A DNA stretch of 64,000 nucleotides from Azolla caroliniana (taxonomy: Eukaryota > Polypodiophyta). The stretch covers positions 6,820,001 to 6,884,000 of the forward strand of contig JBHGNT010000018.1 in NCBI GenBank assembly GCA_043228905.1, read 5' to 3'. Positions 43,679-54,272 of this stretch are shown piece after piece. Position numbers and translations under genes: made by a program. Under the pieces are notes generated by a model, which was given only the letters and a program-made list of their open reading frames with translations, was not told where the DNA came from and searched no databases. The stretch's first letter is position 1; the number at the start of each line of letters is the position of its first letter.

Positions 43679-44392
43679 TGTCGTGAAGGATTTTGGACAA
43701 GAGAAAAGGAGCCAAGTGCACACAAACGATTGTGTGCACCGATGCACACAAATAAAGTATTATATACCAACATAATGTAAATAGCATAGGACTAGTAAGT
43801 ACTAGGTAGTACAATTTAATGAGGCACTTTAAAGTCCCACACATTAAAAAGAAATCAGGGAAGAGGGAAATCTCTAACACCGATCACGATGTAATAGTCT
43901 TCCCTTGTGTTATAAAAGGGGAGGCTTGAGCCTATTTTAGGCATCTGGTTTTGGGAGCACGAAGGGCTGCCGATTTGTGGGCTGACTTCTCTCTCTCCCT
44001 CTCTCTCTCGTTCGCTGTCTTGTGCATGATTCTGTAAGCTCCCGGCCAGAGGCTCCTTGGTCTGTCTGTGTGCGTGTGTGCATGAGGATGTGTTTCGTAG
44101 AACGTACGACTCTGCTACCGGCTGAGCTCGATTGTAATCTGATTACCTTAATCTATTAGTTTCGATAGTTCTGGTTTTCATCTCGATTTCTGAATCTTCG
44201 TAACTGGTTTCCCGATCTACCTGTGGGCTACGTGACATGGTGCCTTTCACGAACCTACACACTCGTTGTCCGGCTTTCGGTAACCGACTAGGCACACTGT
44301 CACGATTGCTCTTCCTACTCCCTCTGACTCCTTGGCTCGAGGCCCCCGTGGTCCTGCCCGTTTCAACACTTACTCGTGGAAAATCTCGACAT
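43679..44392 (+). repeat. 5' LTR of gypsy element E (714 bp)
   Basis: Starts TGTCGTGAAGG and ends AATCTCGACA. Its termini resemble those of the G LTR (TGTCGTGAAG, CCTCGACA) but the body is different. A TATA-like TTATAAAAGG is near 43,911, followed by CT tracts. Confidence 0.85.
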
Positions 44393-44393
44393 C

Positions 44394-44412
44394 TTTGGTG
44401 AACCCAACGTGA
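44394..44412 (+). promoter_or_regulatory. Candidate primer-binding site of element E
   Basis: CTTTGGTGAACCCAACGTG follows the LTR by one base. Element G has the matching CTTGGTGAACCCGACGTG at the same place (59,872 downward). The conserved block indicates the primer-binding site; the tRNA was not identified. Confidence 0.65.
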
Positions 44413-44436
44413 AAGGGGCAACTGAGGAGTCTGAAG

Positions 44437-44792
44437 ATGAGAGGAAGCGAACTCGCTGAAGTAATGGCGGTGGTTGTAGACCGCCTAGTTAATGCTCGCG
44501 AGGGCAAGAGTGCCTTTGATAGGGCCATAGAAACGATGGTCGACAAGATAGGCTGGTTTAATGGGAAAGACGCAACAAGCTACCTGGAGGCCTATAGGAC
44601 CGAGATGCTGATGAGGAATATTTCGGAGGACAGACAGTTGTTTGGATTCCCTCGGGTCGTAATGCCGAGAGTCCATGCAAAGGTGCTCGAAGTGAAAGTG
44701 GATTGCCGTAATTGGGCAGACTTCGAGGGGCGGTTGCTCAAGAAGTATGGCTTCAATGATTCTCTTTGGTTGTCAAAGAAGGACTTTATGGA
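44437..44792 (+). pseudogene. Element E gag, N-terminal part
   Basis: Starts MRGSELAEVMAVVVDRL and reads without a stop to SKKDFMD, where element F begins. It matches the gag N-terminus of G (MKGSDLAEAM...). Gag continues at 50,919. Confidence 0.88.
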
Positions 44793-45453
44793 TGTTGGGA
44801 GACAGGTCCCTCTGGATGGGAAGGGAGAAGAACAGTGCTGATGAACAAACTCGGCCGAGGCCGATAGGCCGAGACCGAAACCGGATAAGGAGTATCCGAC
44901 TACGAAGAGCCGGATGGTGCTGACCTGGTGAGAACCGGATGAGGAGTACCCGGCTACGGAGAGCCGGATGGTGTAGACCCGGTGAGGAGTGCTCACCGGT
45001 TGAAGAGACATATTCGTAAATATGTTTCTGAGAGTCCATCATGGCTATATTTGTAAATAGCCGAAAAGTCATATTAGTATAAATATGACTTAGGGCAAAC
45101 TTTTGTATGTTGTTGTCATATTCTTGTTGGTGCAAGGATAGAGTGATCGCGTAACTGTGTACAGAGAGTGAGAGAGAGAAAGAGGTCGTTGCCTCTGTTG
45201 TAACCGCCGCCTGTGGCGAAGATCGTGAGCACGAGGTCGTTGCCTCCGTGAACTCACTGTTGTACATTCTAACATAGTGATAGTTTGCAGCCTGTGGGCT
45301 GCCGTGGTTTTTCCCTTAGTTTGGGTTTTCCACGTAAACATCTTGCGTACTTTTCTCTTCCTCGTGTCGTGCATTCTCTCACCGTTTTTCTGTGTATGAT
45401 TTTAAGCTCGGTTGTGGCCAAGCGTTGCGCATATGGAACGTGAGTTCCCGTCA
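44793..45453 (+). repeat. 5' LTR of element F (661 bp)
   Basis: Starts TGTTGGGAGACAGG and ends GTTCCCGTCA. U3 carries two copies of the 54-bp repeat unit. The related solo LTR at 50,150-50,918 is 108 bp longer, which is exactly two extra units. Confidence 0.92.
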
Positions 45454-45455
45454 AG

Positions 45456-45467
45456 TGGTATCAGAGC
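45456..45467 (+). promoter_or_regulatory. Primer-binding site of element F
   Basis: TGGTATCAGAGC, two bases after the LTR. Confidence 0.9.
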
Positions 45468-45482
45468 GAAACGACATAGAAA

Positions 45483-48400
45483 ATGGACGATTCGTTATGA
45501 GGCATGTTCAAGCTCACCGGCTCCAACTATTCGGTATGGAAGTCGAAGATGAGGGACATGCTCGTGGTTAAAGATCTTTGGTTACCGGTTCAGTTTGGGG
45601 ACAAGAGACCGGACAAAATCGACGCCACGATATGGGAGGTGATGCACATGAAGACAACGGCTTTCATACGGTGCTTCATCGACATGAGCCTATACAACAA
45701 CTTCAATGAAGAGAGCAAGGCTCATGAGCTCTGGGAGAAGATCGGCATTATATTTCAAAACAAAAATGTTGTTAATCAGGTTTCGATATTCCGGAAGCTA
45801 GTAAGACTCCGGTACCAAGATGGCTCCAACATGGTGGAGCACATGAATGCCTTCCAGGGGCTGATCCACCAGGCAACATCATTGGAAGTACCTCTCGCCG
45901 ATGAGGTACTAGCGCTACTCCTGCTCGGTTCCCTCCCGGATAGTTGGGAGACGTTGGTTGTCACTTTGGGCAACGCCGGGCCGGAAGGAAAGCGGTTATC
46001 CCTAGCAAGAGTAAAGTCGAGCTTGCTAGATGAGGAGGCGGGTCGGAAAGATAAAGATACGAGCTCCTACTCCAAAGCGCTCCTTACCGAATCGGAACGC
46101 GGAAGACATAGAAACCGTAGTCCCTAGAACTGGGAGAAGTCGGGGACACGGTCAAAGTCAAGGGGGAGGCCTACTTGCTTCTATTGTGGCAAGCCGGGAC
46201 ACTTCCAAAAGAACTGTCGGCATTTCGGAAAAGACAAGGAAACCGACGGTACCGATTCGAAGCGGACCCCGGACCGGAACTGAAAAGACCGGAGGGGGCC
46301 GAACCAGAAGGGAACGACGACAATTGCGGCAAGTGAAGAAGAGTTGATGCTCATCACCGAGGAGTGTGAGATAAACCTTGCCGACGATGAGATGACCTGG
46401 GTGGTAGACTCCGGAGCGTCGTTCCACCTTACCCCGGACCGGAAATGCTTCTCATTCTACTCAGTCGGTGATCACGGCTGTGTCCGGATGGGGAATGAAG
46501 GTACATGCCGAATTGTCGGCATAGGAGACGTGTGGCTGACAACACCAACCGGATGCAAGTTGCTGTTGAAGGATGTCCGACACGTTCCGGAGGTTCGTCT
46601 GAACCTGATATCAGCCGATCGGCTAGATGATGAAGGCTACATGGGTAGCATCCGGAACGGTGTCATGAAGTTCAGCAAAGGGAGCCTGATTGTGGCTCGG
46701 GCTCGGAAGGTCAACACACTGTCCCTGATGAATGCCCGGTTATGTCCGGAAGAAGTGAACGTGGTATCCGACACTGCCGATGTGCTGTGGCACAAGAGGC
46801 TGTGTCATATGAGAGAGAAGGGGATGAAGAGGCTTTTAGACGACAATCTCATTCCAGTGAAGAACGTGCACTTGGAGAAGTGCACTGATTGTCTGGCTGG
46901 TAAGCAAAACCGGACCTCCTTCCGACAAAGGCCCCTGATGAGACGTAATGCACCACTGGAGTTGGTGCATACGGATGTGTGTCAAGTAGACACGAAGTCA
47001 CATGCTGGAGCGCAGTACTTCATGACGTTCATAGATGACCACAACCAGAAGCTATGGGCCACACCGTTGAAGACAAAGGACCAAGTGCTATGACGGAGAC
47101 ACGCCACAGAGAGTATGGACCGGTAAGGAAGTATCCTACCGACATCTGAAGGTGTTCGGGTGTCTCGCGTACGTGCATGTCGCTAAGGACCGTAGAGGAA
47201 AGTTAGATCCAAAGACCCGACCATGCATATTCCTCGGTTACGGTGACGATGAGTTTGGCTACCGAGTGTGGGACCTGGTTGACAAGAAGGTATTCCGGAG
47301 TCGAGATATTATCTTCATGGAGGACAAGACGTTCGCCGACTAGGAGTCGGAGAAGAAGATAATAAACTGAGAGTCGACCGGTAAGGATCGACTCTACGAT
47401 GAACAGACCCAACCGGCAAGAGACCGGTTAGCACTCGAGGGACCAGCCGGTTACGGTGAGGATACCGAACAGGCTGAAGAAGAAGTAGAGGAAGCTGAAA
47501 CCGGAACTGACCAAGACCCTGAATCGGATTCGGATGAAGAGCAAATGGAGGAGCCGGTTACCGAAGCCCGAAGACGGAGATATCCTCTCAGAGAGAGAAG
47601 GGCGCCCCGGAGATTTCCGGATGCAGAGCATGTTCTGCTGACCGATGAGGGGGAGCCGGAAAGCTTCGAAGAAGCGAAGGATGACACCCACAGCCGCAAA
47701 TGGTTAAGTGCCATGCAGGATGAGATGGATTCCCTACATGAGAACCATACGTACGAATTGGTGGAGTTGTCGAAAGGAAAGCGGGCACTCCGAAACAAGT
47801 GGGTGTACAAGTTGAAACCGGGAGATGCCGGCAAGCCCCTGAGATACAAAGCCAAGATCGTGGTGAAGGGGTTCCAGCAGAAAAAGGGCGTGAACTTTGA
47901 CGAGATATTTGCCCTGGTAGTAAAGATGACCTCCATCCGGACGGTGCTGAGTATAGCGGCAAGCATGGACCTCGAGGTAGAACAGCTGGACGTGAAGACG
48001 GCATTCCTTCACGGCGACCTCGAAGAGGAGATCTACATGCAACAACCAGAGGGATTTGTGGAGAAAGGGAAGGAGCACCTGGTATGCCGGCTGAAGAAGA
48101 GCCTGTACGGACTAAAGCAGGCTCCCCGACAATGGTATCGGAAGTTCGATTCCTTCATGACCGATCAAGGGTACCACAAGACGCAAGCCGATCACTGCGT
48201 GTTTGTGAAGAAGTTCGAAGGAGGCGACCTCCTGATACTCCTTCTGTACGTGGACGACATGTTGATCGTCGGATAGGACCAAGCCAAAATACGGATGCTG
48301 AAGAAGGCTCTCAACCGGACCTTCTCAATGAAAGACTTGGGTCCGGCAAGACAGATGTTGGGGATGCATATTATTCGGAACCGGTCAATGAAGCAATTGT

Positions 48401-49224
48401 GGCTGTCACAGGAGAAGTATGTGACAAAGGTGCTTCAGCGGTTCAACATGTCAAATGCGAAACCGGTCGGATCGACACTTCCGGCAAACTGCAGGTTATC
48501 CGGTAAGCAAAGCCCGAAGACGAAAGTAGAGAAGGCGGTTATGATGAAGATTCCATATGCCTCTTCCGTCGGGCGCTTGATGTACGCAATGGTGTGTACC
48601 CGACCGGATATAGGATACGTAGTCGGAGTGGTGAGCCGGTTTATGAGCAATCCCGGCAAGGAGCACTAGAACGCAGTCAAATGGATACTCTGGTATTTGA
48701 AGGGCACTACAAATATGTGTCTCCGATTCGGCTCCGGAAAACCTCAACTGGACGGTTTCACCATTTCGGACATGCCGGCTGATGTGGATACCGGCCGGTC
48801 TACATCCGGGTATGTAATGACATATGCAGGGGGAGCTATTTCGTGGCACTTGAGGCTGCAGAAGACGGTTGCATTGTCAACCACGGAGGCGGAGTACATG
48901 AAGGCTGTGGAAGCCGGCAAGGAAATATTATGGATGAAGGACTTCATCGGAGAGCTCGGCATCCGGCAAGATGAATACCGACTTTATTGCGACAGTCAAA
49001 GTGCCATCCATCTTGCCAAGAATGCGGCCTACCATTCCCGGACGAAGCATATCTAGTGAAGATATCACTGGATCTGGGAAAGAGTAGATGACCACGAGTT
49101 CGCACTGACGAAGATCCACATGGCTCAGAACGGGTCAGATATGCTGACCAAAGTGCTGATACCCGACATGCTGGATGCATGCCGGAAGAGGATCGGACTA
49201 GTAAGACACCCCATGCCGGAGTGA
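45483..49224 (+). pseudogene. Element F Gag-Pol with stops and an integrase deletion
   Basis: ATG 45,483 is followed by TGA at 45,498; the gag frame is open from 45,504 to 46,127. It has a zinc knuckle CFYCGKPGHFQKNC, protease VVDSGASFHL near 46,405 and pre-integrase ELWHKRL-type VLWHKRLCHM. The integrase is cut at 47,090: after KTKDQVL it jumps to the DTPQRVWTGKE region, losing two of the three catalytic acids. RT: DVKTAFLHGDL near 47,990, YVDDMLIVG near 48,250, then a TAG. RNase H: DGFTISDMPAD near 48,755 and STTEAEYMK near 48,880. The frame ends MPE at 49,224. Several further stops are present (for example 48,667 and 49,054-49,059). Confidence 0.9.
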
Positions 49225-49234
49225 AGGGGGAGTT

Positions 49235-49283
49235 TGTTGGGAGACAGGTCCCTCTGGATGGGAAGGGAGAAGAACAGTGCTAA
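49235..49283 (+). repeat. 3' LTR stub of element F
   Basis: TGTTGGGAGACAGGTCCCTC and the next bases up to GAACAGTGCTAA match the start of the F LTR, preceded by the polypurine tract GAAGGGGGAGTT. Then the sequence switches abruptly to LTR E sequence (GAGCCTATTTTAGG). Confidence 0.9.
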
Positions 49284-50149
49284 TGAGCCTATTTTAGGCA
49301 TCCGGTTTTGGGAGCACGAAGGGCTGCCGGTTTGTGGGCTGACTTCTCTCTCTCCCTCTCTCTCTCGTTCGCTGTCTTGTGTATGATTCTGTAAGCTCCC
49401 AGCCAGAGGCTCCTTGGTCTGTCTGTGTGCGTGTGTGCATGAGGATGTGTTTCGTAGAACGTACGACTCTGCTACCGGCTGAGCTCGATTGTAATCTGAT
49501 TACCTTAATCTATTAGTTTCGATAGTTCTGGTTTTCATCTCGATTTCTGAATCTTCGTAACTGGTTTCCCGATCTACCTGTGGGCTAAGTGACATGGTGC
49601 CTTTCATGAACCTACACACTCGTTGTCTGGCTTTCGGTAACTGACTAGGCACACTGTCACGATTGCTCTTCCTACTCCCTTTGACTCCTTGGCTCGAGGC
49701 CCCCGTGGTCCTGCCCGTTTCAACACTTACTCGTGGAAAATCTCGACATCTTTGGTGAACCCAACGTGAAAGGGGCAACTGAGGAGTCTGAAGATGAGAG
49801 GAAGCGAACTCGCTGAAGTAATGGCGGTGGTTGTAGACCGCCTAGTTAATGCTAGCGAGGGCAAGAGTGCCTTTGACAGGGCCATAGAAACGATGGTCGA
49901 CAAGATAGGCTGGTTTAATGGGAAAGACGCAACAAGCTACCTGGAGGCCTATAGGACCGAGATGCTGATGAGGAATATTTCGGAGGACAGACAATTGTTT
50001 GGATTCCCTCGGGTCGTAATGCCGAGCGTCCATGCAGACGTGCTCGAAGTGAAAATGGATTGCCGTAATTGGGCAGACTTCGAGGGGCGGTTGCTCAAGA
50101 AGTATGGCTTCAATGATTCTCTTTGGCTGTCAAAGAAGGACTTTATGGA
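49284..50149 (+). repeat. Duplicated copy of E LTR (part) and E gag N-terminus
   Basis: 866 bp corresponding to 43,927-44,792, same length, about 15 to 18 substitutions. It contains the LTR end (49,749), the primer-binding-like block and gag from ATG 49,794 to the insertion site of the LTR at 50,150. With 44,793-49,283 it defines a tandem duplication with a period of 5357 bp. Confidence 0.9.
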
Positions 50150-50918
50150 TGTTGGGAGACAGGTCCCTCTGGATGGGAAGGGAGAAGAACAGTGCTGATG
50201 AACAAACTCGGCCGAGGCCGATAGGCCGAGACCGAAACCGGATAAGGAGTATCCGACTACGAAGAGCCGGATGGTGCTGACCTGGTGAGAACCGAATGAG
50301 GAGTACCCGGCTACGGAGAGCCGGATGGTGCAGACCCGGTGAGAACCGGATGAGGAGTACCCGGCTACGGAGAGCCGGATGGTGCAGACCCGGTGAGAAC
50401 CGGATGAGGAGTACCCGGCTACGGAGAGCCGGATGGTGCAGACCCGGTGAGGAGTGCTCACCGGTTGAAGAGACATATTCGTAAATATGTTTCTGAGAGT
50501 CCATCATGGCTATATTTGTAAATAGCCGAAAAGTCATATTAGTATAAATATGACTTAGGGCAAACTTTTGTATGTTGTTGTCATATTCTTGTTGGTGCAA
50601 GGATAGAGTGATCGCGTAACTGTGTACAGAGAGTGAGAGAGAGAAAGAAGTCGTTGCCTCTGTTGTAACCGCCGCCTGTGGCGAAGATCGTGAGCACGAG
50701 GTCGTTGCCTCCGTGAACTCACTGTTGTACATTCTAACATAGTGATAGTTTGCAGCCTGTGGGCTGCCGTGGTTTTTCCCTTAGTTTGGGTTTTCCACGT
50801 AAACATCTTGCGTACTTTTCTCTTCCTCGTGTCGTGCATTCTCTCACCGTTTTTCTGTGTATGATTTTAAGCTCGGTTGTGGCCGAGCGTTGCGCATAAG
50901 GAACGTGAGTTCCCGTCA
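50150..50918 (+). repeat. Solo LTR of F type (769 bp) in the duplicated gag
   Basis: Flanked by ATGGA (50,145-50,149 and 50,919-50,923), the same target as element F. Four 54-bp U3 units instead of two. It most likely arose by LTR-LTR recombination that removed the rest of the duplicated F. Confidence 0.93.
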
Positions 50919-52106
50919 ATGGATTGGGTCGAGAACCCCGCCAAGGGACGAAATACTTCGGCTCTACTTCAGGTGTTCGAAAGGTAGTTTGCGTGACTCT
51001 CGGCGCTAGACCAGACCGTGCTCGATACGAGCAAGGTCCTATTGTTTGTGAAGTCGGTCGACGTGCTCGACAGCGAGAAGGTTGGTTTCCTCTTGGAGAC
51101 GGATGAAGGGCTCACGATCGATTGGGCCGTGGGAAAAAGAGTTTGTGGTCGTTTCGACAAACGAAGCGATTGGAACGACGCGGGGTTGTCGACAACCGAC
51201 ACGGTTTCTAGGAGGAAGCCGGAGGAACAAATTCTGACGAGAGCAGACGAAACGAGATGGTGGTTCGAGTCGGGCATGACGCTGACCAATGTGGTCACAG
51301 GACCGTCCGGGGGCGTGACTCTAGAGGAGCTGACAAAGATGGTGCGCAATCTCCAGATTGCGCAAGCTCGGAGAGATGGCTGGGGACAGTTGCATGACCT
51401 GAGGCCTCTGTTAGACCAACGATGCATGTGGTGCGATGCCGTCGGCCACATCCAAAGGGAGTGTGCTAATTTCGCAAAAGCACTCGAGAGCAATGTCGTG
51501 TACCTCTGGAAAGGGCGGGTACATGCATGCGATACGCGAAGGCCCCTCGAAGTGAGTACTGGACGAGGTGGCATGAAGAGGATAATGGAGGAAGTGGCCC
51601 GTAATGCTAAGGCCATCCACTATTCGGTGTCAGTGGGGATTCGGGTAGGCAGAGAGAAGGGTGCCGCATCCGAAAGCAATATGGGATTTTGGCCACTCGT
51701 ATTGGAAGGCCTGACGGGAGTGAGGCTAAGGAAGGACGAGGCGAACCGTGCGGAGAGACGGGTCCAAGAGGGCACCGGGTGGAGTGACCCGGTAGAAGAG
51801 AAAACCGGCTTTGTGGAGGCCGTTTGCCAAAACTACGAGGCTCTAGTTGAAGACAAGTGGGCTGGAAAATCCTGAGGGGTCGGACCTTCGAACTGATACG
51901 AGACCCGAAGCGGTCCGAAAAGAAATGACAGGGGCCTGACCAGCCCACAGGAGAAGACGAAGTTGCTGAGCTTCCGGTTGAGCTCGGAGATCGAAAGGGC
52001 GACGGACCTACGAAAGGTCTTGGAGGAGCAGATCCTAGACAGTTGAGTGGAACTCACGCTGTAGGAAGTGCTAAGTATAGCAAAGGAGTTCGACGATTCT
52101 ATCGTG
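50919..52106 (+). pseudogene. Element E gag, middle and C-terminal part
   Basis: Continues gag after the solo LTR (DWVENPAKGRNTSALL, stops near 50,976 and 50,985), then an open frame 51,018-51,875 of 285 residues. The zinc knuckle CMWCDAVGHIQREC (CCHC) is at about 51,424-51,465. The downstream region matches G (VEKTGFVEA-type segments). After a TGA at 51,873 the similarity continues in broken form to the TCGTG at 52,102-52,106, where element H begins. Confidence 0.87.
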
Positions 52107-53024
52107 TGACGGGAACTGGTCGTTCATTATGCGCAAACCTCGGCTACAACCGAGCTTAGAATGATACAAAGAAAACGGGAAATAGAACACGACACAAAGA
52201 GGAGGAAGATACACAGGAGGTTTACGTGGAAAAAACCCCAAACTAGGGGAAAAAACCACGGCAGCCCACAGACTGCAAACTGTCACTATGTAAGAATGTA
52301 CAAAACAGTGAGTTCACAGAGGCAACGACCTCGAACTCACGATCTTCGCCACAGGCGGCGGTTACAATAGAGGCAACGACCTCTTTCTCTCTCTCTCTCT
52401 GTACAACGTTATGTACTCTCTCTTAATCTTGCACCAACAAGAAAATGGCAACCTTGTATACACATGTTTGCCCTAAGTCATATTTATACTGATATGACTT
52501 TTCGGCTATTTACAAATATAGCCTCGAAGGGCTCTCAGAAACATATTTACGAATATGTCTCTACCTCCGGTTCTCACCGGGTCTGCGTCATCTGGCTCTC
52601 CGTAGCCGGGTGCTCCTCATCCGGTTCTCACCGGGCCTGCACCATCCGGCTCTCCGTAACCGGGTACTCCTCATCCGGTTCATATCGGATTTGCACCATC
52701 CGGCTCTCCGTAGTCGGGTACTCCTCATCCAGTTCTCACCGGTTCTGCACCATCCGGCTCTCCGTAGCCGGGTACTCCTCATCCGGTTCACACCGGGCCT
52801 GCACCATTTGGCTCTCCGTAGCCGGGTACTCCTCATCCGGTTCACACCGGGCCTGCACCATCCGGCTCTCCGTAGCCGGGTACTCCTCATCCGGTTTCGT
52901 ACCGGGTCTGCACCATCCGGCTCTCCGTAGCCGGGTACTCCTCATCCGGTTCACAGCCTCGGCCGAGTTTGTTCATTGGCACTGTTCTTCTCCCTTCCCA
53001 TTCGGAGGGACCTGTCTCCCAACA
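52107..53024 (-). repeat. 3' LTR of element H (918 bp, expanded U3 repeats)
   Basis: On the minus strand it starts TGTTGGGAGACAGG and ends GTTCCCGTCA. It carries about seven 54-bp U3 units at 52,568-52,945. The long plus-strand frame across this LTR (52,464-53,243) is a by-product of the repeat and not a gene. Confidence 0.92.
52568..52945 (-). repeat. Seven tandem 54-bp U3 units in LTR H
   Basis: Plus-strand words repeated in each unit: GGTTCTCACCGGG (or GGTTCACACCGGG), CTGCACCATCCGGCTCTCC and GTAGCCGGGTACTCCTCATC. Units differ by several substitutions. The same unit occurs two, three to four, and four times in other LTRs of the window. Confidence 0.9.
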
Positions 53025-53034
53025 AATTCCCCCT

Positions 53035-53586
53035 TCACTCCGGCGTGGGGTGTCTTACCAGTCCGATTCTCTTCCGACATGCGTTCAGCTTGTCGGGTGT
53101 CAGCACTTTGGTCAGCATATCTGACCCGTTCTCGACCGTGTGGATCTTCGTCAGTGCGAACTCCTGGTCATCTACTCTTTCCCAGATCCAGTGATACCTC
53201 CGCTGGATGTGCTTCGTCCAGGAATGGTAGGCCGCATTCTTAGCAAGGTGGATGGCACTTTGACTGTCGCAATAGAGTCGGTATTCCTCTTGCCGGATAC
53301 CGAGCTCTCCGATGAAGTCCTTCATCCATAATATTTCCTTGCCGGCTTCCACAGCCGCCATGTACTCCGCCTCCGTGGTTGACAATGCAACCGTCTTCTG
53401 TAGCCTCGACTGTCATGAAATAGCTCCCCCTACATATGTTATTACATACCCGGATGTAGACCGGATGGTTTCCACATCAGTCGACATGTCCGAATCGGTG
53501 AAACCGTCCAATTGAGGTTTTCCGGAGCCGAATCAGAGACACATATTTGAAGTGCCCTTCAAATACCAGAGTATCCATTTGACCGC
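53035..53586 (-). pseudogene. Element H RNase H part
   Basis: Open frame 53,385-53,035: STTEAEYMAAVEAGKE, CDSQSAIHLAKNAAYH and C-terminus HPTPE. Upstream to 53,586 the frame is readable with changes (DGFTDSDMSTD) and stops. It joins to 60,487 once G is removed (the AVKWILWYLKG segment). Confidence 0.88.
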
Positions 53587-54199
53587 TGTCGAGGTATTCC
53601 TCGCGGATGCGTGGAATGAGGCGGGACCTCGGGGGTCTTGTACCGAAGACCAAGAGAGAAAGGAGAAGGGAAGAGGTCCACTAGGTGCGAGCGTAGATCC
53701 ACAGGGACACGGCCCTTCGACACGAAGACGCAAGCGGGAAACCAACACAGAGAGACACGAAGGAATGTATGTATATATTAACAGAGACAAACAACAAAAA
53801 CACGAAGTCGGTTACAACCGAACAGGCCGGCGAACAGATGCCGATGCCTGTTCGTAAACGCACAAAAAGAAAGAAGTAGGTTGGAGGTGCTGTCGGAAGC
53901 ATTCGGGCATTCCTCAGAGCAGCGCGAGCCTCCCGAAACCTGCACAGAAAGAAGCTATGGAGTTTGGAAGAGAGAGAAGCGTTCGGCCCACAATCCGACA
54001 GCACCTCGTCCTCTCTTATTTCGCGATCCCCCCTCCCCTCCTTGTCTCCCTCCTTTTAAAGGCAAGGAAGGAGCCGTTTCCTATTAACTTCCTACCTACC
54101 GAGGATCTTCTATGTACAACATAAGGCGCACGTGTATGAAGAGCCGGTTCCTACGCTCCGGAACACCGATTCCGCTTGTGGACGGTTTTCTTCACGACA
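53587..54199 (-). repeat. 3' LTR of gypsy G (613 bp)
   Basis: Minus-strand start TGTCGTGAAGAAAACC, end AATACCTCGACA. Same length as the other G LTR, about 14 mismatches. Confidence 0.92.
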
Positions 54200-54272
54200 T
54201 CCGCCCCCACCTAACCGCGCATCCACCGGCATGCGCCAAATTGAGTTGGGACGGAGAAAACCGGTCCAGCCT

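Larger units (their letters stand above)
44793..49283 (+). mobile_element. Tork-like copia element F in gypsy E
   Basis: Flanked at the left by ATGGA (44,788-44,792). Full 5' LTR of 661 bp, primer-binding site at 45,456-45,467, gag-pol with an integrase deletion, polypurine tract, and only the first 49 bases of the 3' LTR before the duplication junction at 49,283/49,284. The ATGGA partner is found at 50,919-50,923, after the solo LTR of the duplicated copy. Confidence 0.88.

Noticed and set aside
52464-53243. Plus-strand open frame of 259 codons with a repeating CTIRLSVAGYSSSGSHR pattern
   Set aside because: It lies entirely over the LTR of element H and reads the 54-bp U3 repeat, whose length is a multiple of three. 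It has no independent gene features.
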